Made by a program: the position numbers and the translations under genes. From the NCBI GenBank assembly GCA_003833135.1, contig QZLH01000048.1, positions 4,279 to 64,950 on the forward strand: 60,672 bases of DNA, in the 5' to 3' direction. Under the pieces are notes generated by a model. It was given only the letters and a program-made list of their open reading frames with translations, was not told the DNA's origin and made no database searches. The stretch comes from Oehlia diaphana. Taxonomy: Eukaryota > Glomeromycota > Glomeromycetes > Glomerales > Glomeraceae. Shown here one piece after another: positions 45,701 through 57,600 of the stretch; position 1 is the first letter of the stretch, and every line of letters begins with the position of its first letter.

Positions 45701-46981
45701 ATAACCTTTTCTGATATTTATAATTTTATATAGGTAGAAAAAAGGAATTTTTGTACTAAAACATTATTGGGATTTTCTAAATTTGAAAGTCCAGGCGTTA
45801 GAGCAGCTGCATGCAGAGGTCTTGGTGTTTATATATTATTTCCTATTTTACAACAGGTATATTACTTAATTATTTATGAATTCTTTAGGAAAAATATCTT
45901 CATATTATACATTTATATATAATAGGACACATTTGCTTCTGATATGGCACTTTCGGTTATTCAACAAATGGCAGATCTAAACATTTTGGTTAGAGTCAGA
46001 AGTAGTTGGGCATTAGGAAATTTATGTGATACGATGGTATTATTAAGGTACGTAGCTTCAAAGTATGATAAAATATTTTATAGTAGTACTTATCTACAAT
46101 GATTTGTAATATTATGTTAGTAACCCTGCCAATAATCAAGGAATGTCAAATACAAATACTGAATTCTTGATCAAGGTCATGTGGACTAGAATAGTAAAAG
46201 CGGCATTAGTAGCATCAAATGATAATGAGAAAGTAAGACCTAATGGAGTTAGAGCATTAGGTAGTATAATTCATGTGAGCCCAACAAATTTCTTAGAAAG
46301 AGAGGAAAGATCATTGATAAAAGACGTAGTTTTATCTTTAATTAAGAATTTTGAATCTGGAACCTTAAAGGTATGTTTTTATCTAACTAAATTTAAAAAT
46401 GTTGTCCTGTTAAAATCTCTTTTTTTTTTATATATGTATAAAAAGGTTCGATGGAATGCATGCTATGCAGCAGCAAATATGTTACGTAATCCAAATTTTC
46501 CTATAGGATCAAAATCAAATAGTTGGTCGGTACAATTATATGAAGCATTAATAAGAGTAGTGCAATCATCAAAGAATTTTAAAGTTCGTATCAATGCATG
46601 TTTAGCATTATCGACACCAACAACTAGAGCTAAGTATGGTGATACTGTTATGCTATGTAAAATATTACAAGTTATTGTTACTTCATTGGAAAATGTTGAT
46701 AATTTAACTGGTACCGGATTCAGCGAAGTTAAATACCAAGAACAATTAAGAAATCAGGTAAGATATTTATAGTTTTATAAAATGGGTAACAATACGTATT
46801 TTACTAATTATCATTTTTTTTCTTTTAAATAATCGTATTATAGTTGTTAAATACTTATCATCATTTAATTGATATTTCGGTTATAAATGATAAAAGATTT
46901 ATTGAACCTTTTATCCAAAGAGTTAATGAATGGAAGGCAACCAGACAAGAATATTTAGATGGACAAAATATTCAAAATTAA
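42786..46981 (+). CDS. HEATR6: HEATR6, HEAT-repeat protein
   Basis: Seventeen exons: 42786-43100, 43176-43334, 43407-43616, 43699-43846, 43956-44115, 44185-44242, 44315-44505, 44575-44701, 44767-44866, 44931-45204, 45276-45438, 45502-45666, 45734-45856, 45926-46047, 46121-46370, 46446-46757, 46844-46981; 1004 aa (animal HEATR6 about 1180). Nearly all of it is alpha-helical HEAT/ARM repeat (RRMAINCLGNLCYR, IRANALGCLQSIARASPKK, VRVRSSWALGNLCD, NEKVRPNGVRALGSI, VRWNACYAAANMLRNP). A Ser/Arg-rich, acidic linker (RSWLSSDSEISDGEHSQSL) interrupts the repeats at about 300-325, as in the animal protein. The molecular role of the family is poorly known. Exon 4 must end at 43846, since the earlier GT at 43837 breaks the frame. 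Confidence 0.92.
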
Positions 46982-47104
46982 TTATAATATCCTTATAAAA
47001 TGTATTAAATTATACTTTTTTTGTTGGTAAATTATCCTTATTAGTAAATATTGATTTTTTTTTAAATAGAAACTTTGTAAATTTCTTTGTGGTTTTGTAA
47101 ATTA

Positions 47105-47225
47105 GAATTTATAAATAAAGGTCTACTCATCAAGTATTAATTCTAGAAAATACAATTTTACTACCATTAGATTCGTCTTATTGAGACAATTCCAATGAAC
47201 TATATTTCATCCTTTTCTGATCATT
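47105..47225. repeat. Relic of the fold-back element arm
   Basis: The stretch TTTTACTACCATTAGATTCG, then TCTTATTGAGACAATTCCAA and TGAACTATA, matches the inner part of the right arm of the fold-back element at 2361-2410 and 7216-7265, with several differences and no opposing arm. It is an old fragment about 130 bp after HEATR6. Confidence 0.65.
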
Positions 47226-47800
47226 AGATCAAAAATTAGCAAACTGCCTGATTAGTAACTAATTGATATCTGATTTTTTTACTTTTCAACCTGTGAGTAT
47301 AATAAAAGTATTTTGATATATTAAAGGGTTTTATTTTTTATTATACCTGCATCATATCATATATATAGATATACATGTTACACAAATTATTTTTGGATGT
47401 TATAATTATAATTTGGAATACTGTAATTTATTCAATTTATATATAATTTACTATATAAAGTGCTAAAATATTTTGGAATACTATAATTGAATTTGGAATT
47501 TTACTTATAATTATGGTAGTCTAAAATAATTTGAACAATATATATTTTATATCCTTATAATATGTTACATATAAAAGTCAAAATAGCATTTTAAATCTTT
47601 TTTAATATATTAAAAAAACTTGTAAAGTGACAAAAATACGCATAATTATAAGGTTTTAGTAAGTACATAAGGTTTCATTCATATCAGGATTTTTAAAAAA
47701 ATAAAAATCTTAATGAAATTATGTAATCAAATAATCAATATAATTAATATATAAAATTTACAAAAAAAGGAAGATGTGATATATCACAAGTGCAAAAAAA

Positions 47801-47998
47801 TACAGTCAAATCTCTATATAGTCACCTAATCAATTTTATAAAAATTGGCGACTATATAATGGTTTTTACTATAATATGATTATACAAAATTTTTTTATAT
47901 AATAATTATATATATTGGTATTTTTCAAAGGTATGATTATATAGAGTGATTTTCTATAATGTAACTATATGGAGTGTAATTATATAGAGATTTAATAG
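47801..47998. mobile_element. pogo-like MITE candidate
   Basis: The left end is TA followed by CAGTCAAATCTCTATATAG. The right end is the diverged complement (TATATAGAGATTTAATAG). Short CAGT ends followed by AATCTCTATATA are typical of fungal pogo/Tc1-type elements. The 200-bp interior repeats ACTATATAATGG/TATAATGTAACTATATGG and is partly self-complementary. The right end is decayed. Confidence 0.55.
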
Positions 47999-48369
47999 AA
48001 TTCCATCTACTACTAAGATATATTACCAATAGAAATTTCACTTTTATATAAAATTTTACTTTAATTTTTATTTAAATTCTATTGGTTAATTATTAACTAA
48101 AAAGAAAAAAAATCATAATAATGTAACATAAAATTTCTTTTATAGTAGGTAGATCTTTAAAGAATTTTATATGTAAACCTTTATTTTAGACCTATCTTAA
48201 TAGTAAACGAAATTCTAATCTAGCTGTATATTCTTAGTATATTAAATATATTTTAATTATATTTCTAAATGAAAATTATCACTATATTCCATTTGTTATA
48301 CTAGGAAACGGGAACCATTATAAGTCCAGAGTGAGGTATCATTAATTATAAATAAAGATGTTAACATAT

Positions 48370-48470
48370 ATCAAGAATGGTAGCGATTTTCTACTAATTA
48401 GCAGCATAACGTCTTGGAATTCCAGTAATTTTCTGCTATTAACAGCATAACACCTTGGAATTCCAGGATA
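48370..48470. repeat. Two-copy tandem duplication with inner palindromes
   Basis: TTTTCTACTAATTAGCAGCA followed by TAACGTCTTGGAATTCCAG is repeated at once as TTTTCTGCTATTAACAGCAT with AACACCTTGGAATTCCAG. Each copy holds a small stem (TGCTATTAACAGCA) and the palindrome GGAATTCC. Confidence 0.6.
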
Positions 48471-49334
48471 GAGAAACTCACGTGATTGAAAATTTACATG
48501 TTATTTCCATAGATCATCACAATGTATAAACATATATAGTCCTTCGCTTCGCTCTGAACAATAATTTGATTAATTTAATTATATAATAATTATGGAATTT
48601 ATATAATCATTTTATTGTAATAATATAAAATAAACTATAATCATGTAAATTATACTTTTAATAACTTTTATAGATTAGTATTTTTCATGACTTTTCTCTT
48701 TTTCTTAAAATATTTTTTTTAACTATTCCTTTTATTAATATTTAAACGTAAAACCATTTTCTGCTAATATTGAATATAAACATACTTTTTTTCATTAATA
48801 TCAAATATAAACTACTTTATTTACTACTTTATAGAAAATATAAAAGAAGAGTTGAGCGAAGACAGAATCTTGCTTACTTATAAAATAGATCACTTTCAGG
48901 TTTAAAGTAAAAATTATATATAAAATTTTTTGCAGATCTTACTATAAAAAAAAATTTTATGTTACATTATTAAGATTTTTTTTTTTAGCTAATTAACCAA
49001 TAAATTTTAAGAAAAAAGTAAGGTAGTAAATTATTGATTTTTTAATGATCTATATGATTTTTAAAATTAATTTTCTCAATAATCAGTAATCCAATTTTTA
49101 TAATATTTGGAATCTAAGCTATTTTTTACCCAAAGAATTGAATTTTGTCATTTATTATCTACCTTAGTTAAAAAGTTAAAATTTTTATTTTTTTACAAAT
49201 TAGGTGATTTTTACAGAATTTTACTATTAATTAAATAAATAAATACTTTTAAAATATTGCTTTAAACCTTAACTTTAGAATAAATATAAATTTATTATAC
49301 TGAAACTTGTAATTTATACTGTAAACTTAATTTA

Positions 49335-49740
49335 AATTTGGTGCATTTTTTTTTGTCATCCACTGTATTTCAAATTGAAATCAATCATATAGAAATCATT
49401 TAAATTTAAATGTTTATAACTTTTATTAAATATTTATTTAAAAATTTAATTGGTAATTTAATAGTATTTATTTTAAAAAATAAAAGGGTATACTAAATCT
49501 CACTGCTGGTAATTCTAATTGCACCAGCATTAGCAAATATTAATGGGCAGAATTTCATGTTATTTTTAATTCTGCCTTATAATTCTGGTAAGATAACAAT
49601 CATTAGTAGTGATATTTAGCAATACTCAAAATAAAAAAACTGGTTTAGTTTTTTAGAATTTTATTTTTTTAAATGCTGTAAGTTTTTTAAGTACTATTAC
49701 AATTATATTTTTGGGTATAAATTTCCAGTACCATATTATA
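49335..49740. mobile_element. Relic of the 4.0-kb transposon's right end
   Basis: Aligns by eye with about 4985-5208: ATCATATAGAAATCATTTAA, TTTAAATGTTTATAACTTTT and the final TTTTTGGGTATAAATTTCCA GTACCATA, the counterpart of GAGTATAGAGTTCCAGCACCATA. An insertion of about 150 bp (about 49488-49640) with weak inverted ends (ACTAAATCTCACTGCT and the complement of AGTAGTGATATTTAGC) splits it. The copy is highly diverged. Confidence 0.65.
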
Positions 49741-50469
49741 ACTATTTTTATTACTACTTATTTTTTTTATAACTGATAATATTTTTTTAATACTTTTTAT
49801 ATCTAATAAAATGCCAAGCAGATATTTGAAGTAAAATTTTTCTTAGCTACTTTAAGTTTTGATCTTAATTACAATTTTTAGTTTTTTAAAAAATAAATAC
49901 TCTAAATATTAATATTTTAAGCTAAAGGCTTTATATTAAGTATATTCTTTAAGTTATTCCATATTTTAAAATAATTTTTTCTTTTAGTGTTTTGATTTTT
50001 TTAAATACTTTAATTTTGGTGTTTACTAAAAAAATGATTAAATATATGCATTAACTACTAAATATCAAATATATAGTATAATAATGATTAAGTATAAAAT
50101 ATATATAAATAAATTTAATATTATATAAATCAGATTTATACTAATAAATTAATTATTAAATAATTGTTTTTTATTAAAATTTTTAATAGTATTAGTTTTT
50201 CAAATTAATGAAAAAAAATAATCAAAAAGAAATTTTAATAAATTACAGAAGTAATTAATAAGTATTTTACCATTTTTAATAAATATACAAATTGTTTTTA
50301 TTGCAAAAAATAAGCAATATATATTTTCTTTTTTTTTACTAAATTTAAATCAAATAAAAGTAAACTTTTCAGAATGAATTTTTAGTTTAAATATACAATT
50401 TTATTATGTGATTTATTTTTTTTGAAATTTTGGAGATTAAAATTTAGATATTAATACTTCAATTATTTT

Positions 50470-51076
50470 TTATTTTTTTAGTTTTTTTATTGATTCATTA
50501 TCACCCAATTCATGATTTTTATGTAATTGTATTTCTATATAAATAATTATTATTAATTAATAAATATTTAAAATATTTAAAAACAGAATTTAATAACTTA
50601 CTGAATCTGTATTCTAAAGGATCTTTTTCTATTATAACTTGAGCAATATTTTTTTGTAAAATTGATGCTACTTCATTAGCTTGATTTATATACTATATAA
50701 ATTCATAATTTAAATGCAATGAAATGGAATTATAAATTAAAAAAGTAATAAAACTTTCGTATCTAACCTCCTGTATTTTGTTTATGTCAATTTCATCTTT
50801 GTTATTTAGAAATTTTTCATATGTTTCACGTTTTGCCTCTAAACAGAAATAAAAAATCTATATATTCATATTGTAAATGAAGGGATAAGATTTAAAAATA
50901 AAAATACCTCTTATTGCAAATGTATCACCTTTTAAATAAAAAATCGTTTATAAAATATATAATTTTTTTAATCATCAAAGAAATCTTTTTATCATACCTT
51001 TGAACGTTTCTTTTTGAATTCTCAGTAATTGTTTATAAGCACGAAATACAGCATATCGAGTATTAAGTGTTGTCAT
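50470..51076 (-). CDS. MZM1: MZM1/LYRM7, complex III assembly factor
   Basis: A mitochondrial matrix chaperone that holds the Rieske iron-sulphur protein before it joins complex III. Five tiny exons in transcript order: 50998-51076, 50908-50928, 50768-50838, 50602-50692, 50470-50534; 108 aa, matching the 104-123 aa of the family. The second exon is only 21 nt. The protein starts MTTLNTRYAVFRAYKQLLRI with the LYR-type tyrosine/leucine/arginine arrangement and QKETFKGD as in animal LYRM7 (QQVFKNDA). It continues YEKFLNNKDEIDINKIQEYI and ends KIQLHKNHELGDNESIKKLK, where ELGDNE is also found in yeast Mzm1. All splice sites are GT/AG and in phase. No exon exceeds 91 nt, so ORF scans miss the gene. 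Confidence 0.87.
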
Positions 51077-51742
51077 GATTTCTTAAAGTGTGAAAAATTT
51101 TTTTTTTTCCGTAAAATTTGATCGTCATCGATATATTTACACATACGGTTTAATTAATTAATTAAATTGCAGATTAATTAAAAGATTGCCTACCACACGA
51201 GGGGTCAACTACTATAAGTTTCTTTTTTAGGATACTAATAAACTCTTATTATTTTCTTATACTTGTTTAGAATCAAGAATTCAAGATAATTCCGGAGATA
51301 TTCGGAAAGCATTCGAAATAATTTTCAGCCGACTACGTATATTTACGTCAATCTTTATTTTTATGATCTTTACGTGTCAAAACGTTAACATATTATTCCT
51401 AATGTACCCCGGTACCCCGGTTACTATTATAAATAAATGCAACCAAAAATCAAAAATCACATATTCTTATTTTTCACTTCTTTTTTTTTTAAAGTTATCT
51501 TTTTGCATTTAAAGTGTGGGAAAGTTTCTTACATAACATACATAACTCTTCTTGTGGCGTATTTATACTGCCATTTGTATCCGTATATATTTATTTCAAT
51601 AAAAACCGTATTTGTATTTACCTAATTAAGTTAGTTCGATTATTTACTTAAAAAGAAAGGTTTTCCCCCAACAAAAAAAAGCTATTTTTAATTTTGAAAA
51701 AAAGCAGGAAACAAGTTTATAAATTGTATTTGAAATAGAATA
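51077..51742. promoter_or_regulatory. Divergent promoter region, MZM1 and SLP1
   Basis: 666 bp between the two start codons. A duplicated GGTACCCCGG-type word at 51407-51421 is the most GC-rich point. No further signal is recognised, and the small plus-strand ORF here (51437-51625) is not supported. Confidence 0.4.
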
Positions 51743-54104
51743 ATGTATTGGAATGGATTCTTATCGACTTTAAATTTTATAGTAATGTCAATTGGTCCAT
51801 TCTTTGCTCCCACTCATACAATAGAACCAATATCGATAGTAAATCATATTGGAGAATCACCGGCTGTAAATCCTCTAAACAAAATAATTTGGACAAGTTC
51901 ACATTGCCAAGATTTTTTGGCTGGCGAAACGAAAAGTTTTAGCGAACCGACAATATCTTCAGCTGTAAATACTGCTGCAGTGAATGTTCAAAGAATACAC
52001 AATAATGGAAGAAAACAAAACTTAAATAAGAATAGATCAAAAAAGAATCGAACAGAAAATTCATCTCGTACAATGAACAATATATCCACTAATATATCAA
52101 TCAATGAAAAGTTTAATCCTGTAGACAATAATAACAATGAGAATCATGATTCTCCAGATCAAAAAAGACCCAAAAAACGAATCAGTAAAACACCAGAGAA
52201 CTCACAAACCATAGAATCTTTGGATGAGGAGGGCGACATTGGTGCCGTATTCGAGAATGTTGATTCTTCTCATGGGTTGATTTCAGAATATGATACTTCG
52301 GATTTATCAAAATTAAAAGAACGTTTTAATTATGCTTCAATCGATTGTGGCGCTAATGTATTAAAAGCAAACAAGGAAGCGAAGGGTACTTCTGCTATTT
52401 TATCTGAAAGCAAAGACTCTTATTTACTCAATGATTGTTCTGTAGAGAATTATATTATTGTAGAATTATGTTATCCAATTCTTGTGGATACCATTGTATT
52501 AGCAAATTTCGAATTTTTTGCCTCTACTTTCAAAGACATTCGAATGTCTATAAGTAAATGGTATCCACCAAAAGAGGATTGGAAAGTTATTGGTGAATAT
52601 CGTGCAAAGAACTCTAGAGAATTACAGGTTTACTATAATTTTGATCTCGTTTATATTTAATTTCATTCTGCATATTGGTAACTAATGATTTTTTTCTCTT
52701 TAGATTTTTAATATAAAAGCTCCTATAATGTTTGCAAAATATATTCGTATTGATTTTAAGACACATTATGGACGCCATCATTATTGTCCAGTTAGTTTAT
52801 TTCGTGTTCATGGAAATAGTGAGACAGATATGTGGAATAAAGAACAGGAACAAGCTTCATCAACATCACAAGAAGGAAGTCAATTGAATGATGAACCCGA
52901 TGATGATCAAATCTTATCAGCTTCTATTGAATCAACTGAGGAAGGTTTAAACGAATTATCAAAAGAAATTCGAAAAAATTCGGAATATCTTGACAATTTG
53001 AAAGATGAACTGAATCCAGTTCACATGAATCAAGGAAATGGAATTACAAAGTTAAATAATCAAAACATGGGTGTTAAAGCATATCTAGACAAGATGAAGA
53101 GAATTTTTGAATACGGAATTTGTCCTAAGAATGATCTTTTAAATATTAAGATCTTTCAGGATGATTCACTTATAATAAATCCTGGAATATGTTATATTGA
53201 TCAATGCCCTATTGTTGTTACAGAATCTGATATTCTGTCCGATAATTATATTGTTCAAGAACCTGACAGGCGAAGAAGAGAATCAACAAAAGAAAAACCA
53301 ACTCGTAAGCATTATAAAAATGATAACAATGGTAAAATTAATTTACCAATCGGCGGACCAAATCAGAGTACATATATGTTTTTATATAGAGGTATTCTTA
53401 CACTTGAATCGACCACCAAGCGATACATTGAAGAGCAAAGTAAAATATTCAAGGAAATTTTTGGAAAAGTCAACTCTCATTCAAAGAAATTAGATTTAAC
53501 TATGGATCATTTCACTAACACAGTTGGGAATCTGGTGTGTATAATTAAAAGGATATTTTTAAATGTTATCAAATTTTATTTATTTTACGATAATAATAAC
53601 TTTTTTGGCTTTAGAAAAAACAATACGAGCAATTGCTTCAAACCACCTTTTCGGAATTTCATGCTAATCAAAGTAGACTAGAGGAAGATTTAAAAAATCT
53701 TACTTCAAATGTTCATTTACTAGCTGCAGAGGTATTTACATTTTCCTAAGAAAATTTTTTTTTAACTCTATTAATATTTTTATTATTTTATTTTTCAAAA
53801 TAGGTCGTCTTCTTGAAGAGACTTCTATTATTTGTTTTTCTTTCATTTCTGATCTTTATAGGTGTAACTCGCGACTGGGTAAATATACGAATATCTTTAC
53901 AGGACCTTCATGCTGCAATGAACGCGCGAGCGTTAGCACTTAAACTCAAAGCAATTCCAAAAAATAAGCTACAAAAAAATAAAGATGAATGTAAGTTTCT
54001 TAAACTTATTATTTTACAATTAAAAAATTCGCTTTTTATTTATTTTATTTTATTTTTCAATAGTTTACGATGATGATAATGTTCACGATATTTATAGCGA
54101 ATGA
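51743..54104 (+). CDS. SLP1: SLP1-type SUN-domain ER membrane protein
   Basis: Five exons: 51743-52627, 52704-53534, 53615-53731, 53804-53990, 54064-54104; 686 aa. The N-terminus has a hydrophobic signal or anchor (FLSTLNFIVMSIGPFFAP). A disordered Asn/Lys-rich stretch follows, then a SUN domain at about residues 195-337: NYASIDCGANVLKANKEAKG, SVENYIIVELCYPILVDTIV, LANFEFFASTFKDIRMS and FAKYIRIDFKTHYGRHHYCP, then VSLFRVHG. Coiled coils (about 350-400 and 525-610) precede a C-terminal transmembrane segment (about 614-636, RLLLFVFLSFLIFIGVTR). The SUN domain in the middle of the protein marks the SLP1/SUCO class, not the nuclear-envelope C-terminal class. Yeast Slp1 works with Emp65 to protect soluble ER proteins. 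Confidence 0.92.
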
Positions 54105-54664
54105 TGATGTTATAAATAGTTGTTCCAATTTAATCGACTTAATTATTGTAATCATAATGTACGCGAGGGGAAAAACATAATTGTGTAACTTATTCTAACC
54201 TCTGGGATAAATCAAAAATCTAAAAACACTTATTAACATAAAAATAGAGATGAACAATTTATTTTAGTTTAACATTTCTTTTTAACTTTATTGTTTAATA
54301 ACGTTAGAAGTATGTAAGGAGGGATTTTTTTTCTTTGTAAATTATTTTATTACCAAAAGTAGTTTTATACCAACCTTTTTTCGGACACTTCATATTGTAT
54401 TATTTTAAATTTTTATGAATTTGTATAAAGCTTTATTGTTTTTCCTATTAAAAAAAATAGATAATATATGATTTGTTCCAGCGGTTATATCTTACATCTT
54501 ACATTTTATTATCTAATTAATTTTTTTAATTATACATGATTATTTTTACTAATGAAAAAAAATTATAAGTATATTTTTAATACAAAAACTTCAATTAATA
54601 AAAAAAACATTAATGCTGAATATTAATTTTGGCTATACATACAAAGATACATAATAATAATAAA
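54105..54664. other. Convergent intergenic region
   Basis: 560 bp between the stops of SLP1 and the ion channel gene. AT-rich, holding both 3' UTRs; no other feature is recognised. Confidence 0.5.
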
Positions 54665-57600
54665 TTAAATTAATTTAAGTGTAGCACCTCTTTTAAGTTT
54701 TAGGGTGGATGATCTTTTTACTTCTGACATATCATCCATTCCTTCGGGTTTTTGTAAAGGATGGTTTACCTACATAATTTATGAATTGATTATTTATAAG
54801 ATTCGGTAATATTAAGAAAATATAGAGTGCATAGTAAATATTACATACGTCTTCTGATTGTTTTTCTTCACTTTCTTCTTTACTTTTTTCTTCCTCTTCT
54901 TCTTTATCTATTTTCTCATACCTCTTTATACTATCAGGATTTGCGAAATAATAAATTAATGAAGGAAAATAATCTTTTCTTCTTCTTTGTGCTGGTGTAA
55001 ATGTATACATTTCAAGTTCAGCAATAATCTGTTAGTTTATAGATAAACTCGATTAATATTTTCGCACTTATAAACACACATACCGAATAATAATAATAAT
55101 TAAATACCTCAGCTTTTTGTTTAAGCCATGCTTGTTTACCACTAAGTTTAGTTTCAGTTACCACATCAGACATAAGAGCAATTAACACGTTCAATAATAC
55201 TATGGCACTAACAAAAGTGAAAACTACTATCATTACAATTATTGTAACCCTCTCTTTTAAATTATCAACCGGCCCAAATTCTCCAACCTAATTAATAAGA
55301 AATAAAAATTTAATTAAAATCAAATCAAATCAAATCAAATTAAAAAAAAAGGACTTACCAAAAATAGATAAACGGATATGAGAGAAGTATTATACTTATC
55401 GAAATCCGATCCTGGATCACCTCCATCTCTTAATAAAATATGTAATATATGCGCAAAAGCAAATACCATTCCACCTAAAATTACTATTACCCAAAAAACT
55501 TTTCTAAATATTTGAAATATTATGAAAATCGGTACTCCAATATTTCTAAACATTCTTAATTGTAATATCTAAATTAAACAAATTAAACAAATTAGAGAAT
55601 AATAAAACAATTCAAAACAAAATACATCATCTACTTACAAAGTTTAAGTAAACAAACATCATAGCAGTACCACGTAACCCTTCAGATGGCTTTTCATCTC
55701 TTAAATATTGTTCAGCAACAACCATAGGAAATACACTATGAGCCAAATCTAACAAATTATAAGGGTTAAGCCAATAACTACCTAATTGTCCAAACATTTG
55801 CATTAATTCCAATCCAAAATATGCAGATCCTATAAATAGTACAATTAACATAGCAATTTTTCTTATTATTATATTATCCTCTTTAATCGATACTCCAAAC
55901 AAAAATGCAGTCGCATAAAATACATAAGCGGATAACAAAAAAAATGCTCTTATTCTAGCAAATTTTCTCCATTTAAAATTAATTATAGCTTCTATAGCAG
56001 GTTCACCAAACATTTCATATCTACCCGATAAAGCTTCTTCAACAAAAGGCGATCTATGTTTACGATGTAGCATATAATTCCATATTCTACGCATTAATGG
56101 AAACTTACTCGTTTCAACAGGTTCTTGCATACTTTTTGGTGTAGGTTTATATACAGTAAAGTCTGGAAGAGGTACAACACATTCTCTAGCTGGATGTGTT
56201 TTATGTGGTATTCTAACCAATTCAGTTGCACTTTCTATCTGTCTATCAATTTCTTTCTCACTTTTTGACCACCACGTCATTAATCTTTGCCATAAATTTT
56301 CTTCGGCTTCACGTTCTAATTCTTCAAGTTTCGCGTAAGCATAATTTTCTTCTTGATCAGTTCTAATAATGTCATCTCTAACAGGTAAATAGCTAATTCT
56401 TCTCATAAATTCTAATGCAAAATCTGGATAAACTGTTCTCAATGATGCAAATGCTGGTACTACAGTTATTGTCCATGATATAGGATTTCCTTCACATCTT
56501 CTACAGTAGTAATCTAATAATAAATGTACAACTTCTGTCTTTCCAAGGTTAATTGCTCTAGATAACGCTGATTTTGTTCTATCAGGGTCATGAAATCTTG
56601 GTATATGTTTATCAGTTTTCAAATGTTCTTTGATCAACTTATCAGCATATGAACAATCCACTTTAATTAATATCTCTAATGGGGATTGACCATCAACTAT
56701 ATGATTGAACACATGTGAATGATTGTGTATCGCATCATAAATTATCGTTTGACATTGTGTAAGTAATTTCCTAAAATGATCGCGTATACTTTTAGAACTA
56801 ATTTGAATCCAATTTAATCTTTCAATATAAGCCAAATAACCTAATGATCTTGCAGCATTTGACACAATATCAAAAGTACCAGATTCATTCTCATCTGGTA
56901 ATAAAAGATCAAATCTGAATATATTTTCGGATTCTACGACAACTGTCATTAACCTTATAGGAGGTTTACTAAGTTCTGGTGGTTGATGAATGTTTACCCT
57001 ATAATAAATAAAATTATTTAATTAATAAATCATATTTAAAATTAAATGATTAAGAGAATTAATTATTTACTTTGAGGGACTTCTATGATCTTGCTCATTA
57101 ACTTGACATCGAAGTGCTACCACGTACCGACCATCATCAGTTCTTCGAAGAGTGGCATCTTCGATGGTGGCGTATATCATTCTCGAAGTTTGGCCTATTT
57201 TATTCTGAAAAATCAATAATAAATTCTCAATATAATTATATAAAAATTCAATATACTTATTTATATAACTATACTCACCTTTACTGGACGACACCAGATA
57301 AATTGTAAACGTGGAGGTTCGCCGTTTTTAAATATCCAAATTTGTACAGTATAATGACCAATAAATAAAACTCTTTCCCTATTAGGATCTAAACAAAATC
57401 CAGATTTAATAGGAGCATAAATAAGCCAAGGTTCAATACGTAATTCTACAATAGGATGATCGTCATGAAGCATCGATTCATTTTTAGAACCAGAAGGATA
57501 TTCATATAATAATTCTTTACTATTATACTCGTAAATTTTATTAAAGCCACTTTCCAAAAAATTATGTTTGCCAACAATTTTTTGTTTTGAATTTTGAATT

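Larger units (their letters stand above)
46982..50469. other. Gene-free region rich in transposon relics
   Basis: 3.5 kb without a coding signal. Recognisable pieces (47105-47225, 47801-47998, 48299-48335, 48370-48470, 49335-49735) are listed separately; the rest is AT-rich sequence of unknown origin. Confidence 0.6.

Noticed and set aside
52071..52200. Asn-rich tract in SLP1 as a possible frameshifted or foreign insertion
   Set aside because: The frame is open on both sides and such linkers are normal between the signal and the SUN domain.
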